The notes beneath the pieces were generated by a model. It was not told the DNA's origin, made no database searches, and was given only the letters and a program-made list of their open reading frames with translations. DNA of 64,000 bases, taken from contig JBBQUM010000004.1 of NCBI GenBank assembly GCA_038212445.1, positions 248,001 to 312,000 of the forward strand, in the 5' to 3' direction. The translations under genes and the position numbers were made by a program. Below are positions 52,403-61,415 of the stretch, in pieces; the first letter of the stretch is position 1; every line of letters starts with the position of its first letter. Source of the stretch: TMP-7 sp038212445 (GTDB taxonomy: Bacteria; Acidobacteriota; Terriglobia; Bryobacterales; Bryobacteraceae).

Positions 52403-54337
52403 ATGTGGCATAGCAACCCAGACAGGAGGAGTCAGACGGCGTCAGCCTGTCTGATGTTGTTGGTATCAGTCGTGTTAGCGACGGCGCCAACCGGATTTGC
52501 ACAAGTTCCTCCGCGTCCCGACTGGCGACGAATTGGAAATTCCGCGGTGGATTTATCGCTGGCCGCCGTCACCACCGGTCCGGTCGCGCGAGTTTGGTAT
52601 CGACAGGACGGCAATCGGCTGTTCGCCAGGTCAGCCAATGGCCGTATCTTTTATACAGATGACTTCGAAAGTTGGACGGCAGCGCCTGACGGCGTCGCGA
52701 TTGGCCCGCCGGCGGTAGAAGACACGCCCGCGCCAACGCGCCCGGAGACGTTTGTCCGGGTCCGCGGACCCGCCACGCGAATTTACGCGGCCGGACGGTA
52801 CGTGTACAAGTCGGAAGATGGCGGTCGAAACTGGGCCAACCTGACCCGATACAAAGAGCGGTCGCTGATTGGCAGCGGAGTTGCGGATCTAGCCGTTTCG
52901 CCGAAAGACGACGAGGAAATCGTGGTCGCTGCGGACACTGGCGTATGGCGGTCGGTGGATGGTGGATTGTCGTGGTCGGGACTGAACCAGTCGTTGCCGA
53001 ACCTGCCCATCCGGCGGTTAGCCGGCTTTCCCCTGGACACGCGCGGGGTGAGAATCGCTACTGGCGATGCGTCGTCAGTTTTTGAATGGGCGCCCGGCGA
53101 GAAATCGGCATGGCGTCTGGCCGGCGACGACACGATGCTGCGCGAGGCCGAACTCAGGAAGACGCTCTCAGAGAAATTGCGCGCCCGCATCTCGGCCGTC
53201 GCGACCTCGGGAGATTTCGTTTATGCCGGCTCAGCGGACGGACAGTTGTGGGCTTCCTCAGATGGTGGACGGACTTTCAGAAGCAACCCTGACCGCGCCG
53301 CTGCTCCAGTGGAACAAATTGCGGTTGACTCGAAGGATCCACGGTTGGCCCTGGCGGCGTTGGGAGATCGCTTCGCCGATCAACCGGCCACAGCGCGTGC
53401 GCCGCATGTACTGCGCATACTCAATGCCGGAGCCTTCTGGGACGACCTGACCTCGAACCTTCCTGATATGGCGGTGCATGGAATAGCGGCGGACAGGTCG
53501 ACCGGTGCGGTCTACATTGCAACCGACAGGGGCCTATTCATGGCCTTTGAGGACTTGGTAAACGCCGCGCCTGCCGCTCAATGGATTCAATTAGCCGACG
53601 GGCTGCCGGCCGCTGCGGCCATGGATGTAAAACTCGACCCGGCAGGCAACCAGATCTACGCGGCGTTCGAGGGCTATGGCGTATACGCAGCGCCTGCTCC
53701 CCACCGTTTTCGCGACCCGCGGGTCGTAAATGCGGCCGATTTCAGCACTCGCGCTGCCGCACCCGGCTCGCTACTGAGCGTACTTGGGGCGAATGTCCGT
53801 TCGGCTGTGGCCGGCGGCAGTCCGGTGGCGATTCTGGCGGCGGCGGATACAAAATCCGAAATTCAGATTCCCTTTGAAGCACGAGGAACGTCGATCGCCC
53901 TGGCTCTCGAATCGACCAACGGGCCAATCACCGTGCCGTTGACGATCCAAGCTACCGCACCCGCCATTTTCATCGATCGCGATAGTTCTCCAGTTCTGCT
54001 CGACGCCGATAGTGGCGTGATGCTGGACGCGATGAATCCAGCCCGGTCGAATTCGCGCATTCAGATTCTGGCCGCTGGCATGGGACGCGTGCGCCCCGAG
54101 TGGCCGACGGGCATGGCCGCGCCAGTGGACAATCCGCCGAAGATTGTCGCCAACGTGCGGGCCTTTCTCGACCGTCAGCCGGTGGAAGTGACGCGCGCCG
54201 TCCTCGCACCCGGATATGTCGGCTTCTATCTGCTCGAGATTCAGCTTCCAAAGCTCGTAAATTATGGACCGGCGGAGTTGTACGTTGAGGCCGACGGTCA
54301 ATCAAGCAATCGCGTCAGGGTGTATATTGAGCCTTGA
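52403..54337 (+). CDS. Exported beta-propeller protein with a C-terminal TIGR03437 domain
   Basis: A 644-residue protein with a signal peptide (CLMLLVSVVLATAPTGFAQ). The N-terminal ~430 residues carry BNR/Asp-box-like blades (YKSEDGGRNW, WRSVDGGLSW, WASSDGGRTF), i.e. a sialidase/VPS10-like propeller. The last ~200 residues (VVNAADFSTRAAAPGSLLSVLG, PFEARGTSIALAL, IQILAAGMGRVRPEWPTG, GYVGFYLLEIQLP) are the TIGR03437 domain of Solibacter-type proteins. It is likely surface exposed; no catalytic role is supported. The next gene starts with TGATG on its stop. Confidence 0.82.
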   Translation: MWHSNPDRRSQTASACLMLLVSVVLATAPTGFAQVPPRPDWRRIGNSAVDLSLAAVTTGPVARVWYRQDGNRLFARSANGRIFYTDDFESWTAAPDGVAIGPPAVEDTPAPTRPETFVRVRGPATRIYAAGRYVYKSEDGGRNWANLTRYKERSLIGSGVADLAVSPKDDEEIVVAADTGVWRSVDGGLSWSGLNQSLPNLPIRRLAGFPLDTRGVRIATGDASSVFEWAPGEKSAWRLAGDDTMLREAELRKTLSEKLRARISAVATSGDFVYAGSADGQLWASSDGGRTFRSNPDRAAAPVEQIAVDSKDPRLALAALGDRFADQPATARAPHVLRILNAGAFWDDLTSNLPDMAVHGIAADRSTGAVYIATDRGLFMAFEDLVNAAPAAQWIQLADGLPAAAAMDVKLDPAGNQIYAAFEGYGVYAAPAPHRFRDPRVVNAADFSTRAAAPGSLLSVLGANVRSAVAGGSPVAILAAADTKSEIQIPFEARGTSIALALESTNGPITVPLTIQATAPAIFIDRDSSPVLLDADSGVMLDAMNPARSNSRIQILAAGMGRVRPEWPTGMAAPVDNPPKIVANVRAFLDRQPVEVTRAVLAPGYVGFYLLEIQLPKLVNYGPAELYVEADGQSSNRVRVYIEP

Positions 54338-54873
54338 TGATTTGGAAGCTTCTTCCCGCGGTTTTTGCGATTTCCCTCGCCTGGGCTCAGCCGCCCGCAG
54401 GCGATAAACTCGCGCCTTATTATCCGACGCCGGAGTCGATTGTCCGGAGAATGTTCGAACTCGGTGGATTGAAAGCCGGCGAAAAGATGTTCGACCTCGG
54501 GTCGGGCGATGGACGGCTCGTGATTATGGCAGCCCAGCGCTTTAAAGCCGACGGCACGGGAGTGGAACTGGACGCTGATCTATGCAAACAGAGCAGCGAC
54601 AAGATCAAGAAACTGGGTCTCGACAAAACGGCTCATATCATCCATGGTGATTTGCTCAAGCAGAACTATTCATCCGCGGATTTGCTTACCGTGTACCTTC
54701 TGCCCAACTCGATTGACGAGCATTTGACTCCAATTCTTGAGCGCCAACTGAAAAAGGGCACTCGCATCGTGTCGCACGACTTCGAATTTTCAAAATGGAA
54801 AGCGGTAAAGACTGTAGACATTGACGACGACGGCGAGGGTCGCAGTCACCGTCTTTACCTCTACATCCGCTAA
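54337..54873 (+). CDS. SAM-dependent methyltransferase with a signal peptide
   Basis: A 178-residue class I methyltransferase: motif I FDLGSGDGRLVIMAA, acidic GVELDADLC, GDLLKQNYSSADLLTVYLLP. It begins with MIWKLLPAVFAISLAWAQPPAG, a likely signal peptide, which is odd because SAM is cytoplasmic; the protein may stay membrane-tethered on the inside, or the fold may serve another role outside. Similar exported forms occur in Bryobacterales. The ATG overlaps the previous stop by one base (TGATG). The histidine kinase gene follows after three bases. Confidence 0.8.
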   Translation: MIWKLLPAVFAISLAWAQPPAGDKLAPYYPTPESIVRRMFELGGLKAGEKMFDLGSGDGRLVIMAAQRFKADGTGVELDADLCKQSSDKIKKLGLDKTAHIIHGDLLKQNYSSADLLTVYLLPNSIDEHLTPILERQLKKGTRIVSHDFEFSKWKAVKTVDIDDDGEGRSHRLYLYIR

Positions 54874-54876
54874 CCG

Positions 54877-56031
54877 ATGCTGCCCTACGCCTGGCGTTTG
54901 TCCATCAGCATCGTCCGCGCCGCGCTAGGCATTAGCTGCCTCACGCTGCAGGTCGCTTTTTCGGTCTCGCCGTTCGGCTGGCCGCTTTTACCGTTAATCC
55001 TGTTTGTCGTGTACTCGCTGTTCGCCCTCTGGCGCTCCATGGAAAGCGACGGCAACACGCTGGTGACTCTGATTGTCGACACCGCAGCCTTCATCACCTG
55101 GATTCTGCTCAGCGGCGAATCCGCGTACGGAGGGTCGCTTTGGCTGGGCCTGGCGGCGGCCTGTTACGTCTTCTTGCTGGTTGAAACGGTGCTGACGCAG
55201 GAATGGCACCGCGTGCTGGGCGTGGTGGGGCTAACGTTTATCCTGCTGCTGTTCGTCCCCTACGCGACTGCCCTGCCTTTACGTCCGATCGTGTTGTGGG
55301 CGGGTGTGCTCGGCGGCGTCTGGACGGTCCACCGGCGCTGGACCGAAGATCGAATCGCGAACGCCTCGCGACAGACCGTTCTGTTCCGCTACGAAGCGCA
55401 GCGCGCCCGTGATGAAGAGCGGCAGCGGATTGCGCACGATTTTCACGATGGCCCGCTCCAGAGTTTCATCGGCTTCCTCATGCGCCTGGAGATCCTGCGG
55501 AAGATGCTGACCCGCGACGCAAACATGGCGATGGAGGAGTTAAAGCAGTTGCAGGACCTGACGAAGAAGCAGGTGGGCGAGTTGCGGGCTTTCGTTCGCA
55601 GCATGCGGCCCGCCGACGTGGATGGCGCGAGCTTGGGCGCTTCGGTGAGCCGGATGGTAGAGCAATTCCAGAAGGACACCGGCATCTCCTCGACCTTTCT
55701 GGCCGGCGATGCAATTGAACCGCCTGAAACCGAAGTAGCGTTGGAATTGCTGCAGATTGTGCGGGAAGCATTGAACAATATCCAAAAACACTCGCGTGCC
55801 TCGAGGGTGGCCATTTCACTGGCTAAACGCGGCGACCAACTGGAGATTTCAGTTGACGATAACGGCGCCGGTTTCCCCTTCGCAGGATCTTACACGCTGG
55901 ACGAACTTGACCTTCTGCGCCTGGGTCCGGTGAGCATCCGGCGTAGAGTCAGGTCGCTCGGCGGAGAGTTGATGCTGGACTCACGTCCGGGTCAGGGATC
56001 GGGACTCAGGGTCCGCATTGCAGGCGCATGA
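54877..56031 (+). CDS. NarX/DesK-type sensor histidine kinase
   Basis: A 384-residue membrane kinase. Four to six helices occupy residues ~10-150, with no extracytoplasmic domain of size. HisKA_3 has the phospho-acceptor H190 in RIAHDFHDGPLQSF; the HATPase has EALNNIQKHSRAS and DDNGAGFPF, then the GSGLRVRI end. Kinases of this type usually pair with a NarL/FixJ regulator, but none is present in the window. Membrane-inherent sensing is likely. The start of the next gene overlaps its stop (ATGA). Confidence 0.87.
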   Translation: MLPYAWRLSISIVRAALGISCLTLQVAFSVSPFGWPLLPLILFVVYSLFALWRSMESDGNTLVTLIVDTAAFITWILLSGESAYGGSLWLGLAAACYVFLLVETVLTQEWHRVLGVVGLTFILLLFVPYATALPLRPIVLWAGVLGGVWTVHRRWTEDRIANASRQTVLFRYEAQRARDEERQRIAHDFHDGPLQSFIGFLMRLEILRKMLTRDANMAMEELKQLQDLTKKQVGELRAFVRSMRPADVDGASLGASVSRMVEQFQKDTGISSTFLAGDAIEPPETEVALELLQIVREALNNIQKHSRASRVAISLAKRGDQLEISVDDNGAGFPFAGSYTLDELDLLRLGPVSIRRRVRSLGGELMLDSRPGQGSGLRVRIAGA

Positions 56032-57020
56032 GATTCAAGCTCGCCGCATTTTGCCTATTGCTCGCCGGGTGCGGCGCCCGTTACGACACGTTTCGGCTTC
56101 CAGATCCGCCGTCGGAGCCTGAAGTTCGATATCACTGGGCTATCCGTCCAGACCCGGTGATTACCCGCGGCAACGCCGGTTCCTGGGATTCCACGGATGT
56201 CCTCAATCCTGCCTTGTTCCGCTACAACGGCGCGTTGCTCAACCTCTACTCGGGCTTCGACGGAAAGACCTGGCACACCGGCCTTGCGTCCACCTTTGAC
56301 GGACTGAGTTGGAACAAACTCGGTAAAGTCATCTCGCCGGATCCCAATTCCTGGGAAGGTTCTTATATCGCCGCAAACGGCACAGCACTGGCGGAGGGCG
56401 GCCAGATTCTGTACTGGTATCAGTCCGGCAGTCCGGTACGTATCGGGATGGCGCGCTCGAGCGATGCCCGCACTTTCACAAAGGAATCGAAGCCTGTTCT
56501 GGAGACTGGTCCATCCGGCAGTTGGGATGAACGTGGCGTTGGCGACCCCAATGTGGTGCTCGCGGCCGGCCAGTTTTACATGTTCTATTTGGGTCAGGAC
56601 CGCGCCGGGAAGCAACGGCTAGGCGTCGCAAAATCCCCGGACGGTCGCACCTGGACGAAGTTGAAGGAGAATCCGATCCTCGATATCGGCGCGGACGGCG
56701 CCTTTGACGAGAACGGACTCGGAGAGCCTGCGGTGTGGATCGCCGGCGGCCGCTACTGGATGCTCTATACGGGCCGGGACCGGCATGAGATGAGGCGCAT
56801 TGGCGGCGCTCAGTCGCGCGACGGCGTGCACTGGGAGCGTACCACCGCGATTCCGGTATTGAGCGGCGACCAACCCTGGGACGACAAGGTAGTGTGCGAC
56901 CCGAGCGTCGAAAAGACGGCAGAGGGAGTGCGCGTGTGGTTTGGCGGCGGCAATGTGGCCAGTCCGGATCAGAGGCTGAATGGCGCGATTGGATACGCAG
57001 AGCTACGCCCCGTCCACTAG
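56028..57020 (+). CDS. GH43/GH32-superfamily-like propeller lipoprotein
   Basis: A 330-residue lipoprotein (lipobox LLLAGC, Cys15). The mature part is a five-bladed propeller of the GH43/GH117/GH130-like superfamily: SWDSTDVLNPALFRYNG, LYSGFDGKTWHTGLA, GPSGSWDERGVGDPNVV, YMFYLGQDRAG, AFDENGLGEPAVW and MLYTGRDRHEMR. Conserved Asp/Glu sites suit a glycosidase, but the substrate is unknown and it could be a binding protein. It is the last gene of a four-gene coupled set and converges with the transporter gene at 57031. Confidence 0.75.
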   Translation: MRFKLAAFCLLLAGCGARYDTFRLPDPPSEPEVRYHWAIRPDPVITRGNAGSWDSTDVLNPALFRYNGALLNLYSGFDGKTWHTGLASTFDGLSWNKLGKVISPDPNSWEGSYIAANGTALAEGGQILYWYQSGSPVRIGMARSSDARTFTKESKPVLETGPSGSWDERGVGDPNVVLAAGQFYMFYLGQDRAGKQRLGVAKSPDGRTWTKLKENPILDIGADGAFDENGLGEPAVWIAGGRYWMLYTGRDRHEMRRIGGAQSRDGVHWERTTAIPVLSGDQPWDDKVVCDPSVEKTAEGVRVWFGGGNVASPDQRLNGAIGYAELRPVH

Positions 57021-57030
57021 GGAGCGTGGA

Positions 57031-58644
57031 TCAGGCCTGAATAAGGCCTTCACCTTGAGAGAGCCGGTCGACCAACTTCTCGCGGTTTTCCTCAGCGGTT
57101 TTCACGGCAGAGTCCTTAGCCACCCAGTAAACGATGGCGCCGATGCCAGCTGCCAACACCAGCACCACGTAGAATGCGGCGATGCTGTCGAACGCATATC
57201 GGGCTCCATAAGCGAGTCCCACCGGGATGGCGGCCACCGGGTACACCAGCACCAGCAGTGCCTGCATCTGTCCAGCAGCGCCGCTGCGCATTGACTTTTC
57301 CGGATTCACAGCGCGAGGGTTATGAGTGGACGTGAGATTCCCGACGGACACCAGATAAAGAGTGATCACCAGAGTTACTGAGTAGGCTTCGAGTAGGCGC
57401 GCGGGCGTAACGGGCATACGCAGTATCGAGCAAACGACAAGGATCGCAGTAATTTCGAGCAGGACGAAGAACAGCGCCGTGATGTTTTTCGCCAGAAGCA
57501 CGGTGTCGAACCGGACTGGCATGACGAAGTAGACCTGGGCTGCTCGACGGTCGAAGCCGAACGTATTCCAGAAGCAAACATCGCCCAGCAGCAGCAAAGC
57601 GTAGACGCAAATCAGCGTGAGATAGTTGTCGCGCATGAAGGCGGATCCGCTGGGTCCGCGCATGGCGAGGGGCAGCCAGATCACCAGTCCAAAAGTGAAC
57701 CCCATCGTAAAGACCAAGCGAAATCTGGGCGCGCGCGACAGGAAGCGGAGCTCTTTTTCGACCAGCGCCGCGAGAGGGTCAGGAAACAGGTGCGACGGCC
57801 AGGAGAAGAACATCTGCGAGAAGCGTCCGCCCGACCGGTGCTTGGTCAGACTACTCGAGCGTGCGGCGTCAGCGTCGAAGTTCAAGCCTCGCTCGAACTG
57901 GTATCTGCCGAATGAATAGGCGAGGCCAGTCCAAGCCAGGACAACGATAAAAGCACGCAGAGTCCAATTGCCAGCCGCAAGTGACGCGGTAGCCGACCAC
58001 GGCAGAAACCATGTTTCGTAAGCCAGCCAGTTGCGAATGCTGCCGTGGGAGTTTGTGGCGAAGATCAGTTGGGGCAAGGCGCCCACACAGACGAGAAGGA
58101 ATACCGCGATCTCGCGTACCCGTTTGCGCGCGAAGATTCGGGACAAGATTTCCCGTGTACCCGCGGCGCAGGTGAGGTTCATGACTACGAATGGCAACAG
58201 AATGAGGGGACACCAGAAGGGCAGTTTGGGATTGAACAACAGTCCGAGAGCTGCCCCGGCAAGCACCAGCAGCATTTCGATCCCGGTGGTCACGCGCAGG
58301 AGCACTTCGATCATGAAGAGTTGCGAGTGCGGAATGGGGTACACGCGCAGTTTCTTAATCTCGAGCGAAGCACCGCTTGAGGCCATGAGGACGGGTATGA
58401 TTTGCCAGTACAGAATCATCAAAAACAGACCGCCGCTCAAGACCGACGCGAGAATCTTCAATTCTGCGGGCTCAGACATGTGGGCGATTACGAAAACCAG
58501 GGACGCAGCGAAGACGGTCCAGATGCCGTACCAAAAAAGGGAGACGGCAATGCCGAAGACCAAGCCACCTTTGCTCGAGCGCGGAAAGTAGTTCAGCAGG
58601 CTGCGGAACTGCGCCCACAGGATCGCTCGGGCCTGAAAGTTCAC
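57031..58644 (-). CDS. ABC-2-like permease protein
   Basis: A 537-residue integral membrane protein with ~12 hydrophobic segments and no recognised enzyme motif. It starts inside the last four bases of the ABC ATPase gene (ATGA), so it is the membrane partner. The layout (two blocks of six helices around a soluble loop near residue 265) matches large ABC-2 type permeases. Substrate is unknown. Confidence 0.75.
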   Translation of the reverse strand: MNFQARAILWAQFRSLLNYFPRSSKGGLVFGIAVSLFWYGIWTVFAASLVFVIAHMSEPAELKILASVLSGGLFLMILYWQIIPVLMASSGASLEIKKLRVYPIPHSQLFMIEVLLRVTTGIEMLLVLAGAALGLLFNPKLPFWCPLILLPFVVMNLTCAAGTREILSRIFARKRVREIAVFLLVCVGALPQLIFATNSHGSIRNWLAYETWFLPWSATASLAAGNWTLRAFIVVLAWTGLAYSFGRYQFERGLNFDADAARSSSLTKHRSGGRFSQMFFSWPSHLFPDPLAALVEKELRFLSRAPRFRLVFTMGFTFGLVIWLPLAMRGPSGSAFMRDNYLTLICVYALLLLGDVCFWNTFGFDRRAAQVYFVMPVRFDTVLLAKNITALFFVLLEITAILVVCSILRMPVTPARLLEAYSVTLVITLYLVSVGNLTSTHNPRAVNPEKSMRSGAAGQMQALLVLVYPVAAIPVGLAYGARYAFDSIAAFYVVLVLAAGIGAIVYWVAKDSAVKTAEENREKLVDRLSQGEGLIQA

Positions 58645-59396
58645 AGCCAGTCCAACATTTCCGCGTGCCGGTCGGCTCCCACAACACGCACGAAAATATC
58701 CTCGAGTGTCTCAGCACCGGTGCGCAAACTAGACATGGGCTCATCGATGACCAAGCGGCCTTCATTGATGATGGCCACGCGGTCACATAGGCGTTCCACC
58801 ACTTCGAGTACGTGCGAGGTCAGAAAAATCGTCGAGCCTTGGCGGACCTGGTCGAGAAGAATCTCCTTCATCAGTCGGGCGCCTACAGCGTCGACGCCCT
58901 CAAAGGGCTCGTCCATGAGGAAGAGTCTCGGACGGTGTATGAGCGCGGCGGCCATCGCCACGCGCTTGCGCATCCCCTTGGAATACTCAGAGATCAGCTT
59001 GCGATCCGTTCCACTCAATTCGAATAACGCGAGCAATTCCCGAGCGCGCTCTCGCGCTACGTCGCGCGGCAGGGCGTACATGCGGCCGACAAATTCGATG
59101 AATTCAGCGCCTGTGAGATGGTCGAACAGTAGCGTTTCATCAGGCACCAACCCGATCTGCTTCTTGATCTCGACGGAATCCTGAGGCATCCGCATCCCTA
59201 ACAGTTCAATCTCGCCGGAGGTTGGGGGAGCGAGTCCCATGAGCATTCGGATGGTTGTGGTTTTGCCGGCTCCATTCGGCCCGAGAAAGCCGAAGAAGCA
59301 TCCTTGTGGCACGGTTAACGAAAGCCCGTCGACTGCGGGCTTATTGCCGTAGACCTTCCGAAGGTCTCGGACAGTAACCGCTGCGCTCGCTTGCAT
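58641..59396 (-). CDS. ABC-2 transporter ATP-binding protein
   Basis: A 251-residue ATPase. Walker A GPNGAGKTTTIRML, signature YSKGMRKRVAMAAALI, Walker B LFLMDEPFEGVD, H-loop FLTSHVLEVVE. ATG 59396 is used since family similarity begins at VTVRDLRKVYG; the frame extends further upstream without need. Typical of drug, polysaccharide or lantibiotic self-protection exporters of the ABC-2 class. It diverges from the SPL-type gene. Confidence 0.88.
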   Translation of the reverse strand: MQASAAVTVRDLRKVYGNKPAVDGLSLTVPQGCFFGFLGPNGAGKTTTIRMLMGLAPPTSGEIELLGMRMPQDSVEIKKQIGLVPDETLLFDHLTGAEFIEFVGRMYALPRDVARERARELLALFELSGTDRKLISEYSKGMRKRVAMAAALIHRPRLFLMDEPFEGVDAVGARLMKEILLDQVRQGSTIFLTSHVLEVVERLCDRVAIINEGRLVIDEPMSSLRTGAETLEDIFVRVVGADRHAEMLDWL

Positions 59397-59476
59397 CTGA
59401 CCTATCGTAGCCCACGCGGTTGGTCTCTTGACAGTGGGCGAATAAAAGGCGAATATACCCATATCGAGGGCGTATC

Positions 59477-60460
59477 TTGTTATTCCCGGAGTGCGAGCCT
59501 GAAGAAAAACTCATTGGAATTGCCCGTATGGCGGCTGAGAGTCCGCTGATCGAAGCCAAGCGGCGGGTGGATTATCACGAGTTGCCCACGAGAAAGTTTG
59601 TGGGGCGGTGTTCGAGCGATAGGATGCCGTTTGACTGGACGATCAATCCTTACCGGGGCTGCGAGTTTGGCTGTAAATACTGCTACGCGCGCTACACACA
59701 TGAGTTCATGGAACTGCGCGAACCTGAGCAGTTCGAGCATCAGATTTTCGCGAAGAGGTGGAACGAGGCAGGTTTTCGGGAGGAGTTGAAGAAGATCCCG
59801 CGTTCGGCGCCTATCGCGATTGGTACGGCAACCGACCCTTATCAACCGGCGGAGCGAAGATACCTGCTGACGCAGAAGATGCTCAGCGTCCTGGCAGAGG
59901 GGCGCGGACGGGCGGTTTGGATTACGACCAAGTCAGACCTGGTCGCGCGCGACTCCCAGTTACTGGCACGGATACAAGTTCGGAATAACGTCCAGGTGAA
60001 CATGACCATCACTACAATGGACGAATCGCTGGCTCGTGCACTTGAGCCTTTCGCGCCGCGTCCGTCGCTGCGCATTGGCGCAATTAGAAAGCTCTCGGCC
60101 GCCGGAATCCCATGTGGCGTGCTCTGCTGTCCATTGATGCCGATGATTAACGACAGTGAGTCGAGCCTGAACCGGGTGGCCTCCGAGGCCGCAGCGGCGG
60201 GAGCGCAGTGGATGTATGGCAACGTGCTCTTCCTGAAACCGTGCGCCAGTCGCGTGTTTCTTCCATTTGTCGATGAGCATTTCCCTAAGCTGTCGCGCCG
60301 GTATCGCGAGCGATTCGAACACAGCGCAACGCTGCGCGGCGCTTATGTGGAGATGGTGAACGAGCGCGTGAGGCAAGTCCGGGAGAGAAACGGGCTCCGT
60401 CAGCGGGCGAATCAGTACAACCCGGCGGACTTCGAGGAGGAGCAGATGGCTCTCTTCTGA
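59477..60460 (+). CDS. SPL-family radical SAM protein
   Basis: A 327-residue radical SAM protein of the spore photoproduct lyase-like group. The cluster motif is GCEFGCKYCYARYTH (CxxxCxxC), with NPYRGC before it; AIGTATDPYQPAERRY, AVWITTKSDLV and NVQVNMTITTMDE follow. Outside spore formers these proteins have unknown role, possibly in nucleic-acid repair or modification. The start TTG 59477 keeps the conserved EKLIGIARMA; ATG 59528 is an alternative. The isomerase gene follows after 38 bases. Confidence 0.83.
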   Translation: MLFPECEPEEKLIGIARMAAESPLIEAKRRVDYHELPTRKFVGRCSSDRMPFDWTINPYRGCEFGCKYCYARYTHEFMELREPEQFEHQIFAKRWNEAGFREELKKIPRSAPIAIGTATDPYQPAERRYLLTQKMLSVLAEGRGRAVWITTKSDLVARDSQLLARIQVRNNVQVNMTITTMDESLARALEPFAPRPSLRIGAIRKLSAAGIPCGVLCCPLMPMINDSESSLNRVASEAAAAGAQWMYGNVLFLKPCASRVFLPFVDEHFPKLSRRYRERFEHSATLRGAYVEMVNERVRQVRERNGLRQRANQYNPADFEEEQMALF

Positions 60461-60498
60461 GCTTGTGTTTGATAGAGTGTTGGCCTGGGAGTGCAGTA

Positions 60499-61368
60499 TT
60501 GAAAATTGGCATCAACACGCTGCTGTGGACCGCCGCCTTCGATCGCGGGCATCTATCGCTGTTGACGCGAATCCGCGACTGGGGCTTTGACGGGGTTGAG
60601 ATCGCGCGCTTCGACTTTACCGATTTTCCTGCCCAAGAAATCCGGCGGGCGCTGGGTGACACAGGTCTTGACGTTACCGCTTGCTCGGCGCTCACAGGAG
60701 AGCTTAGCTTCACGAGCGAGAGCGCGGCGGTGCGTGCCAAGGCACATGATTTCATGCTGCGTGCAATCGAGGCGGCAGCCAACCTGGGATCAAAACTTCT
60801 GGTGGGTCCGTACGTTTCGCCGGTGGGCTTTTTGACCGGGCAGCGGCGTACGAGTGCCGAGTGGGGACGGGCGGTGGAAGGCCTGGCGGCGCTTGCACCG
60901 GCGCTCACTGAACATCGCGTGACGCTGGCGGTAGAACCGCTCAACCGGTTCGAGTGTCACACGTTGAACACCGCGGCAGACGCAAAACTGCTCTGTGATG
61001 AAGTGGCAAACCCGCGGGTTGGAATTCTGCTCGACACGTTCCACGCCAACATTGAAGAAAAGACCATGGCCGAGGCTGTAGATCACGCTGGACGTCATCT
61101 TCGGCATGTGCATGCCTGCGAAAACGATCGCGGCGTTCCGGGGTCCGGACACGTTGACTGGGCGGGGCTGTTTGAGCGTCTGCAACGCAACGGTTATGAC
61201 GACTGGATCGTGATTGAGAGCTTTGGGTCACGCATCCCTGAGATCGCGGCCGCCGCCTGCATCTGGCGGGATTTGGCGCCGGAGTCGGAGATGATCGCTA
61301 GCGACGGCGTCAAGTTCCTACGCCTGATGTCGCGCGGACAGTCAGTTGGATCAAGCGCGTTACTATAA
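60499..61368 (+). CDS. Sugar phosphate isomerase/epimerase (xylose isomerase-like TIM barrel)
   Basis: A 289-residue TIM-barrel enzyme like D-psicose/tagatose 3-epimerases. Metal ligands are expected at Glu in AVEPLNRFE, Asp in LLDTFHANIEE, His in HVHACEND and Glu in IVIESFG. TTG 60499 is chosen because GGGAG lies seven bases upstream and similarity begins at KIGINTLLW. It likely interconverts ketoses or inososes; the exact sugar cannot be stated. It is co-directional with the SPL gene. Confidence 0.82.
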   Translation: MKIGINTLLWTAAFDRGHLSLLTRIRDWGFDGVEIARFDFTDFPAQEIRRALGDTGLDVTACSALTGELSFTSESAAVRAKAHDFMLRAIEAAANLGSKLLVGPYVSPVGFLTGQRRTSAEWGRAVEGLAALAPALTEHRVTLAVEPLNRFECHTLNTAADAKLLCDEVANPRVGILLDTFHANIEEKTMAEAVDHAGRHLRHVHACENDRGVPGSGHVDWAGLFERLQRNGYDDWIVIESFGSRIPEIAAAACIWRDLAPESEMIASDGVKFLRLMSRGQSVGSSALL

Positions 61369-61415
61369 GAGTTCACTTCATCTGACCTGTCCTTTACGGA
61401 GGCCTTAATTCTTAA

